IMG/VR virus record: IMGVR_UViG_3300024259_000105
Coordinates: 1-31,794 of that record
Reading direction: 5' to 3' (one strand)
From: a virus
Length of the DNA: 31,794 nucleotides
Shown: positions 23,049 through 29,005 of the stretch, one piece after another
How the letters are laid out: each line of letters starts with the position of its first letter
Numbering within the stretch: the first letter of the stretch is position 1
Program-made: the position numbers and the translations under genes
The notes under the pieces: generated by a model
Told to the model about the DNA's origin: nothing
Databases searched by the model: none
Seen by the model: the letters and a program-made list of their open reading frames with translations, nothing else

Positions 23049-24659
23049 TTATAATTTAAACACTTCGTTAATAGCCTTGTTTACGAAAATGTCATTGATG
23101 TCCTTGCCTTCTTGTAATACCTCTAATACATTGTCTTCAAAACTAATATCGCTTAACAGGTCTTTGTATATAGGGCTTTTAACTGTTGTTATCCTACGTC
23201 CTCTTGCTTCTGCCTGTAACCTTGCTTCTGTTTTATAATTCCTACTATACCAATATTGAATACGAGCCATTTGTAAATTTAAACCGTAACCACCTACTGA
23301 CGGGTTCATAACCATACCCTGCAAGTGTCCTGCTTTAAATTCCCTTATAACTCTTGTTCTTTCCTGTTTAGGTGTGTCACCATGCAACTTACCTATGTCT
23401 GTGATTCTGCTGATCTGTTTGTTTATCTCTATTACCTCTGGTGTATAGACTGCACAAATAATAAACTGCTGATCGCCTATCTCTGGTATATCTTCCATTA
23501 AATATTTCATCTTATAGTTAACGCCCTTAATGGGAGTCGTTGCAAACTTACCTTCTAAGTCTGTAAGATGACTAAAATTACCACCGCATATCTGTAAAAC
23601 TCTTAAACCTATCAAGGCTTTAATGTCAATGGTCAACATTTCACCGTCGTATACTGTGGCGCTATATTTTATAAGGTCTTTGATTAACCTTTTTTGTTCG
23701 GGGTTCAATGGAAGTTTGATCTTCCTGTGTATCTTCTTAGGTATGTCGGCGCAGTCATCCAACTTAACTGCATACGTTACAGGTGCAATTTTTTCCTGTA
23801 ATTTGTCCATGTTTCTAAAACGTTGGAACTTTGGCGAGTTACGTACGAACTCAAAATCATGTGCTGCTATACCAAAACGCTTTTGAACCATAGCCGGTAC
23901 TGCTTCGTGCAATCGTCCTTGAAACGTGTTCTTAGCTATTATCTTTTTAATACTGTCGTACGTATCTCTGTCAAGGGTCATTTCCCTTGTCATTAATCTA
24001 CCCTTGACCTTAAACTTTTTGTCAATACGTACGGAGTGTGCTGCCTTAAACACTACATAACCGCAATTAAAATAATTTTGTGTGAGAAAATCGAATTGTG
24101 ACCACAAATCTACGGGGCTTTTGCTTGCAGGTGTCCCACTCATTATCATACGAAAGGAGTTAGGGTACGTATGCCTTAATGCCACGATATGCTTTACGCT
24201 TATAGCATCTGGATTCTTTATCCTACTGGATTCATCCACTATTATAATGGGTGCTTTGTTACTTGTAGATAGGAACTGTTGTATAAGGTCTTGGCCTTTA
24301 TTACCTACAAAGGTTTCAAAGTGAATACAAAGTATGTGCAAACCTTCTGCGTACTTAGCTGACATGATAAAATTGTCAAGTTTCCTGAGAGCTTTTTGCG
24401 TACTTTTAGCCTCAAATGCGTGTGTTTTGTAGTGTACACCACAATGCTCTGGCAACTGCTCGTCTACCCATTGCTCTCCAACTACTGACGGAGCTATAAT
24501 AACTACTCTATCTGATCCAATGGTGTTAAGCTTATGGATAAACCAGTCAATAGCGATACGTGTCTTGCCGGTTCCCATGTCCGCAAACAATGCTGCGTAC
24601 TGCAATGGGTTAAGTTTATTGTTTGCTGTTACTTGATGTGGGAATGGTTCGGGGATCAT
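23049..24659 (-). CDS. SNF2/DEAD-type superfamily 2 helicase, 536 aa
   Basis: Motifs in order: Walker A DMGTGKT (27-33), Walker B DESS (141-144, IIIVDESSRIKN), motif III MSGTPASKSPVDLW, then the C-terminal helicase half with VGGYGLNLQMA and the motif VI-like QAEARGRR. Its first ATG overlaps the previous gene by ATGA. The LFADMGTGKTRIAIDWF opening and DESSRIK pattern are those of phage Snf2-like ATPases that move along duplex DNA. It may remodel replication or recombination intermediates. Palindromic copy 3 lies within codons 71-76. Confidence 0.9.
   Translation of the reverse strand: MIPEPFPHQVTANNKLNPLQYAALFADMGTGKTRIAIDWFIHKLNTIGSDRVVIIAPSVVGEQWVDEQLPEHCGVHYKTHAFEAKSTQKALRKLDNFIMSAKYAEGLHILCIHFETFVGNKGQDLIQQFLSTSNKAPIIIVDESSRIKNPDAISVKHIVALRHTYPNSFRMIMSGTPASKSPVDLWSQFDFLTQNYFNCGYVVFKAAHSVRIDKKFKVKGRLMTREMTLDRDTYDSIKKIIAKNTFQGRLHEAVPAMVQKRFGIAAHDFEFVRNSPKFQRFRNMDKLQEKIAPVTYAVKLDDCADIPKKIHRKIKLPLNPEQKRLIKDLIKYSATVYDGEMLTIDIKALIGLRVLQICGGNFSHLTDLEGKFATTPIKGVNYKMKYLMEDIPEIGDQQFIICAVYTPEVIEINKQISRITDIGKLHGDTPKQERTRVIREFKAGHLQGMVMNPSVGGYGLNLQMARIQYWYSRNYKTEARLQAEARGRRITTVKSPIYKDLLSDISFEDNVLEVLQEGKDINDIFVNKAINEVFKL
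24428..24443 (-). promoter_or_regulatory. Palindromic element, copy 3, inside SNF2-type gene
   Basis: On the coding strand it is TGTGGTGTACACTACA, identical to copy 1, and it encodes Cys-Gly-Val-His-Tyr plus the first base of Lys (residues 72-76). Unlike the other copies no Shine-Dalgarno or start codon follows. It could be a shared protein-coding accident or an internal site for the same regulator. Confidence 0.6.
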
Positions 24660-24850
24660 TGAGATATGCCCTCTCTGTATTTTAATATAGCCTTCAATGT
24701 AAGTTGCATACTTTTAGGCAAAGCATCCATACGTATAAACTCTACGCCTTTTGGCCCATGTTTAGGTACATGGTCTGGAGTGTACCAAACAAGCTCGTAC
24801 ATATTACACTCAGTTATTACCACTCTTTCAGGCAGTTCTTTAGGTTTCAT
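24656..24850 (-). CDS. Hypothetical protein, 64 aa
   Basis: Begins MKPKELPERVVITECNMYEL with start ATG 24850, overlapping the stop of the 48-aa gene as TAATG; GGGAG lies upstream. It holds a Trp/Tyr/His-rich centre (VWYTPDHVPKHGPKG) and an amphipathic C-terminal helix (SMQLTLKAILKYREG). No family is recognised. It is translationally coupled at both ends (ATGA with the SNF2-type gene), so it is expressed with it. Confidence 0.65.
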   Translation of the reverse strand: MKPKELPERVVITECNMYELVWYTPDHVPKHGPKGVEFIRMDALPKSMQLTLKAILKYREGISQ

Positions 24851-24996
24851 TAGAATTTCTCCCTACCTACCCATAATAGTAGTTGTTTAAGTGTTGCGCT
24901 CTCGCAAAATAGCATTATAAGGGCTGTGTCGTCTGTAATATTTACTCGCTCATTCTTTAATAAGTGAACAAGGTCATTAAACCATAAACTAAACAT
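24850..24996 (-). CDS. Hypothetical small protein, 48 aa
   Basis: ATG 24996 overlaps the ligase stop as TAATG and its own stop overlaps the next start as TAATG. The product begins MFSLWFNDLVHLLKNERVNI and ends in TLKQLLLWVGREKF, a short helical, amphipathic protein. The two exact stop-start overlaps, a form used across this phage, are the main evidence that it is a gene. Function unknown. Confidence 0.6.
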   Translation of the reverse strand: MFSLWFNDLVHLLKNERVNITDDTALIMLFCESATLKQLLLWVGREKF

Positions 24997-26246
24997 TAGA
25001 ATTTTACCCCCTCTATCTCATTAAGCTCCATTATACAATCTCTTGGATTCTTATCTTTCCTAACGCCCCTGCTCCAAGCAACTTTAGCATGAAGTAACCG
25101 CCTGTTGCGTGCTGATAAATCCTGCCCGTCGCATACAACTACTTTACCTAACCATGCTTCCGGGTCATTGGTCAACTGCTTACGCATATGATCCGGTATA
25201 CTTGTAACCTTGGCTATTACGTGTTCGTTAAGTTCGTCACCTTCCTTAAGGTATAAAGACAACTCAACTCCACCGATAAGGTTAAGCTTAGACCATTCAG
25301 GTGTTTCAAACGTACGTGTTATAAAGGCGTCTATATCGTCGCCCACCATATCGCTGTGACTTCGTTTAACCTTGATCTGGTGCGTACGCAGTCTGCTGCC
25401 TGGAGTATACAACGCCATCTTATGCTTTAATATAACCCCTTCTCCACCTTCCTTCCATATCTTATGACAGTAGGCTTTCTTTTTTTGTGCAACTATTTTA
25501 ACGTGTAAAAATTGCCATAATGCGCACTCTGTAGGTAGCTGTAAAAGTAATACGCTTTCAATGGCATCGAGTTTCCTACCATAATAAGGTTGCATTAATT
25601 GTTTTGGGTCAATGCGATCAAATACATTAAATAACAATGTTGCTTCTTCCTGCATACGTCTTGCCCTATCTGCATTGCTGCCTAATATCTCTTGTACACG
25701 TATAAGGCTTGCATGGTCAGACAGCATTTCATCACCGTCCTTGACAGTAACTTCACAATCAAGTATACACGTACGCCCTATCAGTCCTGAAAAATTGCTG
25801 GACGTTGCTGGATAGTTTTTTGTGTAAGGGGCTTTATTAGGTTTTAAAATGATATGCTTAGTGTAGTCGGTAGGTAGAAAATTGACTGTTGACAGGTTGC
25901 CACCCCAAAACCTTGGAGTAGTGTTAGGTATAAAGGTTATCATCATGCGCCAACCATTAATCTTGCGCTCTGCTAACCATTCATTGTCGTCCTGTAATAC
26001 GTCCTCTTGTTGATATGGTCTTAATTGATTAAACCTATAAGCTTTCATAGGTGTCCATGCTCTTCTAAGCATCATGTGTTTATAGTCGTCCGAGCCTTTA
26101 ACGTAGTCTCGTTTTAAAAAGTGGTCGCCTATACAGGTTTCAAGGTCACGTGCTACTATTTGATGATTACGGCCTGTGCCTGTCCTTGGTAGCCTAATGC
26201 TACTGGCCTCTATTATCTTTATTAAATCTCCAATTCTAAGCGGCAT
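24996..26246 (-). CDS. ATP-dependent DNA ligase, 416 aa
   Basis: Nucleotidyltransferase motifs are present: motif I K95-I-N-G98 (AERKINGWRMM), motif III-like FNVFDRI, motif IV EGGEGVILKH, and motif V HQIKVKR. A C-terminal beta-rich part (about 300-390) fits an OB fold. It would seal nicks after Okazaki fragment synthesis. Motif I reads KxNG rather than the usual KxDG, keeping the adenylated Lys but changing the Asp. The start follows AAAGGAG, which lies just after the stop of the 58-aa gene. Confidence 0.85.
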   Translation of the reverse strand: MPLRIGDLIKIIEASSIRLPRTGTGRNHQIVARDLETCIGDHFLKRDYVKGSDDYKHMMLRRAWTPMKAYRFNQLRPYQQEDVLQDDNEWLAERKINGWRMMITFIPNTTPRFWGGNLSTVNFLPTDYTKHIILKPNKAPYTKNYPATSSNFSGLIGRTCILDCEVTVKDGDEMLSDHASLIRVQEILGSNADRARRMQEEATLLFNVFDRIDPKQLMQPYYGRKLDAIESVLLLQLPTECALWQFLHVKIVAQKKKAYCHKIWKEGGEGVILKHKMALYTPGSRLRTHQIKVKRSHSDMVGDDIDAFITRTFETPEWSKLNLIGGVELSLYLKEGDELNEHVIAKVTSIPDHMRKQLTNDPEAWLGKVVVCDGQDLSARNRRLLHAKVAWSRGVRKDKNPRDCIMELNEIEGVKF

Positions 26247-26257
26247 ACTTAGCTCCT

Positions 26258-26434
26258 TTATATAATGCTCATAATCTTTAATGCTACTATAGTTGTGGCG
26301 AATACTCCAACAACTATAATAGATGTAATTGTGAATACTTTTAACATTAGCGTAAATCCGTCAGTATACCAAATCCAACCAAGTAGCGCATAAACTGGTG
26401 AAGCCATTACGAAAAGCCCAAGCGTTAGTTTCAT
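26258..26434 (-). CDS. Small two-span membrane protein, 58 aa
   Basis: Starts at ATG 26434 with AAAAGGAGCGACAACAA upstream, directly after palindromic copy 4. The product MKLTLGLFVMASPVYALLGW then TDGFTLMLK and a hydrophobic end (VFTITSIIVVGVFATTIVAL) has two clear membrane segments joined by a short polar loop. No family is recognised. Its ribosome-site sequence is nearly the same as that of the 60-aa gene just upstream. It could be an early host-membrane factor, for example for exclusion of other phages; that is inference. Confidence 0.75.
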   Translation of the reverse strand: MKLTLGLFVMASPVYALLGWIWYTDGFTLMLKVFTITSIIVVGVFATTIVALKIMSII

Positions 26435-26450
26435 TTGTTGTCGCTCCTTT

Positions 26451-26466
26451 TGTAGTGTACACTACA
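26451..26466 (-). promoter_or_regulatory. Palindromic element, copy 4, before 58-aa membrane gene
   Basis: A perfect TGTAGTGTACACTACA, extendable to 18 bp (TTG...CAA). It follows the stop of the 60-aa gene (TAATAAT-palindrome) and precedes AAAAGGAG and the ATG of the 58-aa gene, repeating the stop-palindrome-Shine-Dalgarno layout. Confidence 0.85.
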
Positions 26467-26470
26467 ATTA

Positions 26471-26653
26471 TTAATGACAGCAATCGACGCACTCACCGTC
26501 AATATGTGCTGCGTGTTTATGACATACTTTACACATACTGTCGTCTGTGAACTTCTCGCCTTTGATACGGCCTATTACGTACGCTATAACCATGATAGTT
26601 AAAAATACGTATACCTCACCTACTTCGTTAAGTGTATCAATGAAAAATTGCAT
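26471..26653 (-). CDS. Small membrane protein with Cys/His zinc-like tail, 60 aa
   Basis: One transmembrane segment (about 13-30: EVYVFLTIMVIAYVIGRI) is followed by a cytoplasm-like tail with C41, C44, H45, H47, H50, C55, C58, C59 and H60 (CKVCHKHAAH...CVDCCH), dense enough to bind metal. The start has AAGGAGCGACAA. It is the first gene after the strong promoter at 26712-26740, so it should be expressed early and strongly. No family is known to me. Confidence 0.75.
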   Translation of the reverse strand: MQFFIDTLNEVGEVYVFLTIMVIAYVIGRIKGEKFTDDSMCKVCHKHAAHIDGECVDCCH

Positions 26654-26711
26654 TTGTCGCTCCTTAAAAGTATGTGTTTGTTTATGCTATATGTGCTATA
26701 ACCATGCTTCT

Positions 26712-26740
26712 AATCTACTCCTATTCTTATGGCTTGTCAA
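26712..26740 (-). promoter_or_regulatory. Strong sigma70-type promoter, leftward
   Basis: On the minus strand it has -35 TTGACA (26740-26735), an exact 17-base spacer, and -10 TAGATT (26717-26712). It is preceded by an A/T-rich UP-like stretch (26741-26760). The same two hexamers and spacer occur at 27538-27566. Confidence 0.85.
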
Positions 26741-26911
26741 GGAAAAAATAAAATAATTTCCTGTGGGCTGAAAGCCTTTATCCATAGGGGTCTTCGGATT
26801 TTTGGTATGGGTTTAAAAAAGGTGGGACTATGGTACTCGGAAAGTCTGAAACGAGCATTTAGGCTATGCTCTGGGGCCTGTTTTTCGAGGGTTTTTCATT
26901 TTCGGGCATAG
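26741..26911. other. Non-coding stretch between terminator and promoter
   Basis: No convincing gene lies here; a 60-codon rightward frame has no ribosome site. Only the bases next to the -35 can serve the leftward promoter (A/T tract). The rest is G- and T-rich on the plus strand and includes a hairpin (GAGCAT-7 nt-ATGCTC, 26853-26871) and two TTTTCGRG-like runs. The composition differs from the flanking genes. Its purpose is not apparent. Confidence 0.5.
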
Positions 26912-26942
26912 AAAAGGCCATGACTTCGGAAGTCATGGCCTT
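26911..26942 (-). terminator. Strong Rho-independent terminator, leftward
   Basis: A 13-bp perfect stem, AAGGCCATGACTT/AAGTCATGGCCTT, has a 3-base loop and is followed on the minus strand by TTTTCT. It ends the unit of the 172-aa gene, 23 bases after its stop codon. Confidence 0.88.
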
Positions 26943-26964
26943 GTTAAAGGTTATGGGTCAAGTG

Positions 26965-27483
26965 TTACTCTTCTTCGGAGTCCTCGTCCTTGGCTGCCTT
27001 TGCAGCATCAATGAGGGCCGTTACTGACAGGATAGCGAAGTCTGGGCTTTCCACATGGGCAGCAATGGACGGAATCAGATTGTCAGTTGAAAAACCTTCG
27101 GGCATCAATGGACCTTTGTCAACATATGTCCAGGTGCATTCACCGGAATCATAAGCAATCCACATTCTGTCCTCAGGTTGGGCCAGTTTCAAGCAATGGT
27201 TTACCTTTGCTTTCATCTCATTCGGGCCGACCTTGAGAGCCTTGAAAATATCCAATTCGGAAAGAACGTCTTTGTTTTCAAAGAGTGCTTCAATTTCAAG
27301 GGCTATGGTACTGGTTGCCTGTCTTGCCATAGGTGCAAGAGTCTTTAATGCTTCCTGGATAGCGCCTGGAAGTTCGCCAAAGGCAGCAGCATTAAAGAAA
27401 CCTCTAACTGTCTCTTTCGCATTACGAATAGCTGCATTTCTTGCTCTGTCTCTTTCGATCTGTTCGGGTGTCTTGGTAGCCAT
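26965..27483 (-). CDS. Hypothetical early protein, 172 aa, own transcription unit
   Basis: Begins MATKTPEQIERDRARNAAIR, helical and basic, then a helical centre (ALKTLAPMARQATSTIALEI). A short beta part holds RMWIAYDSGECTWTYVDKG, and the C-terminus is acidic (AAKAAKDEDSEEE). The start has AAGGAG. It is flanked by a strong promoter and a strong terminator and is the only gene of that unit. Expression should therefore be high and independent, as expected for an abundant early DNA-binding or host-takeover protein. No family is recognised. Confidence 0.78.
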   Translation of the reverse strand: MATKTPEQIERDRARNAAIRNAKETVRGFFNAAAFGELPGAIQEALKTLAPMARQATSTIALEIEALFENKDVLSELDIFKALKVGPNEMKAKVNHCLKLAQPEDRMWIAYDSGECTWTYVDKGPLMPEGFSTDNLIPSIAAHVESPDFAILSVTALIDAAKAAKDEDSEEE

Positions 27484-27515
27484 TTTTTTAACTCCTTATA
27501 AGGGTTGTTGTTTGT

Positions 27516-27529
27516 GGGCATTGCTGCCC
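27516..27529 (-). other. 5' hairpin of the 172-aa gene transcript
   Basis: GGGCA/TGCCC stem with a 4-base loop. It begins about two bases after the start site predicted from the -10 at 27538. Such 5' hairpins often stabilise early phage mRNAs; here that is inference. Confidence 0.5.
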
Positions 27530-27537
27530 GATGATTC

Positions 27538-27566
27538 AATCTACTAAATGCTTAAACGTTTGTCAA
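27538..27566 (-). promoter_or_regulatory. Strong sigma70-type promoter for 172-aa gene
   Basis: On the minus strand it has -35 TTGACA (27566-27561), a 17-base spacer and -10 TAGATT (27543-27538), the same hexamers and spacing as at 26712-26740. A/T-rich sequence lies upstream of the -35. Confidence 0.85.
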
Positions 27567-27580
27567 GCTTTATTTTATTT

Positions 27581-27676
27581 TTATTTTGGTTCATCGTCCT
27601 TAAGGTTATAACCTACAACTGCCCCTAAATTAAAGGCCAGTATAACAAGAAAAATAGCTATCAAAATCGTTTCCAT
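27581..27676 (-). CDS. Tiny membrane protein, 31 aa
   Basis: The product METILIAIFLVILAFNLGAV then VGYNLKDDEPK is one transmembrane helix with a short charged tail. It follows AGGAG with a 9-base spacer and ends just upstream of the strong promoter. The signals are good but the gene is very short; no function can be given. Confidence 0.55.
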   Translation of the reverse strand: METILIAIFLVILAFNLGAVVGYNLKDDEPK

Positions 27677-27705
27677 ACTTTGCGCTCCTATATAATAAGG
27701 TATAA

Positions 27706-27948
27706 TCATGCTGTTAAAAATTCCTTGACTACTCCATCAGAATCCGGTGGAAAGGTAATAGAGCCTATATTCTGTGGATCAATAACGTTATGCACTCCTT
27801 GCTTGATCTGTGAAAAACCCCACCTTGTTTTGTTGTCATAAGCAAGATTAATCATGCTGAACATATCGCCTTCGCTGTTAGTAAGAAAAATAATGCCTTG
27901 ATTGTCAATTTGATTGGTCACTGTTAAATGTAATTTGTTTTCTTTCAT
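27706..27948 (-). CDS. Hypothetical protein, 80 aa
   Basis: Starts MKENKLHLTVTNQIDNQGII with AGGAG 10 bases upstream. It appears beta-rich, with Trp, Tyr and Phe in the middle (NLAYDNKTRWGFSQ) and DPQNIGSITFPPDSDG near the end. There is no signal peptide or membrane segment. No known family. It lies in a run of very small early genes. Confidence 0.65.
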   Translation of the reverse strand: MKENKLHLTVTNQIDNQGIIFLTNSEGDMFSMINLAYDNKTRWGFSQIKQGVHNVIDPQNIGSITFPPDSDGVVKEFLTA

Positions 27949-27972
27949 TGTCTTTAATCTCCTATTTAACTG

Positions 27973-28098
27973 TTAATTAGTTGTGTCAACACACACGTAT
28001 ATTATTAAAGCAACGTACCAAGGTGTAAAGTCAAAACCTACCAGTAAAATTAAAACTGTTAAGAGTAGTATAGTATTATGCTCTTTTAATGGGTTCAT
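27973..28098 (-). CDS. Small two-span membrane protein, 41 aa
   Basis: The product MNPLKEHNTILLLTVLILLV then GFDFTPWYVALIIYVCVDTTN has two membrane spans around a short turn. The ATG lies inside the end of the 55-aa gene (23-base overlap) and lacks a clear Shine-Dalgarno, so it would depend on translational coupling. Strong hydrophobic patterning is the main support. Confidence 0.45.
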   Translation of the reverse strand: MNPLKEHNTILLLTVLILLVGFDFTPWYVALIIYVCVDTTN

Positions 28099-28243
28099 AT
28101 TTAAAATCATAGTGGTACGTTCCGCTATAGTGCTTAAAGCAACGTCCATCATAGTTGTATTTCGTATAGCGTGGGTTCAAGTGATAGTAAAGCCATCTAA
28201 GACGCAACGCTATACGTACGGAAAGGATTAAAAAGGTTCTCAT
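28076..28243 (-). CDS. Small basic protein, 55 aa
   Basis: ATG 28243 follows TAGGAG and is preferred; the frame extends up to 28294 only by reading through palindromic copy 5. The product starts MRTFLILSVRIALRLRWLYY, a short amphipathic or membrane-associated helix rich in Arg, and then is Tyr-rich (HYSGTYHYDFKYEP). No family is recognised. Confidence 0.55.
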   Translation of the reverse strand: MRTFLILSVRIALRLRWLYYHLNPRYTKYNYDGRCFKHYSGTYHYDFKYEPIKRA

Positions 28244-28272
28244 GGTTTGTTTACTCCTATTTAAAAGTTTGT

Positions 28273-28302
28273 GGGTAATTGTGGTGTACACCACAATTAC
28301 CC
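28273..28302 (-). promoter_or_regulatory. Palindromic element, copy 5, extended 30-bp perfect palindrome
   Basis: The 16-bp core TGTGGTGTACACCACA (28280-28295) is flanked by GGGTAAT and ATTACCC, giving 15-bp arms without any mismatch and no spacer. It lies between the SprT-like stop (28310) and the 55-aa start (28243). Read as RNA this forms a very stable stem. It is followed by ACAAACTTT, so it is a poor terminator. Confidence 0.85.
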
Positions 28303-28309
28303 GTTTAGA

Positions 28310-29002
28310 TTAGCTCTCGATCATGGTTTGCATATCAGTACCACATATAAGATATGCGTTAGCCTTACCCCACATAGAAAGTCCACATACAGGACACTGG
28401 TACTTTGTTCTCTTTCCGGCTGTCTTTGTTTTAGGTTCTCTTTGCTTTACTGGTATCAGTACAGGTGCTTCGCCATCTTGAGGCGCTCCATTACTGTCAA
28501 TGTCAATCACGTGCTTGGCGGTGTATGCAAGGTCGGTCGGTATCTTAGCTATTGCCATTTCAGCAAGACCTTTGGGCCTTAAGCTTGTACTAACTGACTG
28601 TCCAGTAGTTTGACCTTCTACTGCATCCTTGTCGTGAACCTGTATGTCAAGGCCCAGTTCTTCACACCTATTAGCGAACTCTTTATTATGGTAGCCTTTA
28701 CGTCCGCCCAAACCTTTATGTGATAGTTCAAGGTGTAATAGTTCATGGATTAAAACGTTATAAAGGATTAAAGGATCAGGTTCAACAAGCAAATTTGAGT
28801 TAATACCAATCTCAGGTATTGACTGCCCGTCGTTGCCTTCCCATTGATCCTTTGCATGATACCCTCCAATGACCTTGTTATTGCGTGTTAATGTCACATA
28901 ACATGGTGGCAATTCACCATTAAATAATAGGGCATCAAGATAGTTTGTTATCTCTTGCAAGCTTTCAGCCATTTTTACGGTAGGTTCAAGTTCGTTAGTC
29001 AT
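28310..29002 (-). CDS. SprT-like zinc metalloprotease, 230 aa
   Basis: The catalytic HELLH motif is at 86-90 (NVLIHELLHLELSHKGLGG) with a third zinc ligand at H105 (GRKGYHNKEF), as in SprT/Spartan proteins. The C-terminus has a zinc-ribbon-like part with C203, C206 and C220 (YQCPVCGLSM...LICGTD). The fourth Cys expected for a full ribbon is not seen. Cellular SprT/Spartan enzymes act on DNA-bound proteins. It lies directly after the AAA-VWA pair in one operon. Confidence 0.85.
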   Translation of the reverse strand: MTNELEPTVKMAESLQEITNYLDALLFNGELPPCYVTLTRNNKVIGGYHAKDQWEGNDGQSIPEIGINSNLLVEPDPLILYNVLIHELLHLELSHKGLGGRKGYHNKEFANRCEELGLDIQVHDKDAVEGQTTGQSVSTSLRPKGLAEMAIAKIPTDLAYTAKHVIDIDSNGAPQDGEAPVLIPVKQREPKTKTAGKRTKYQCPVCGLSMWGKANAYLICGTDMQTMIES

Positions 29003-29005
29003 TTG

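Noticed and set aside
26729-26911. Rightward 60-codon frame in the spacer near 26.8 kb
   Set aside because: It has no ribosome site, begins inside the leftward promoter and has no domain-like pattern; treated as chance.
27985-27990. Third TTGACA on the minus strand, before the 80-aa gene
   Set aside because: No acceptable -10 hexamer at 16-18 bases; nearest A/T-rich hexamer is at 15 with poor match.
27983-28231. Rightward 82-codon frame opposite the small membrane genes
   Set aside because: No Shine-Dalgarno; the hydrophobic pattern is a shadow of the leftward genes, which have starts and stops fitting the operon.
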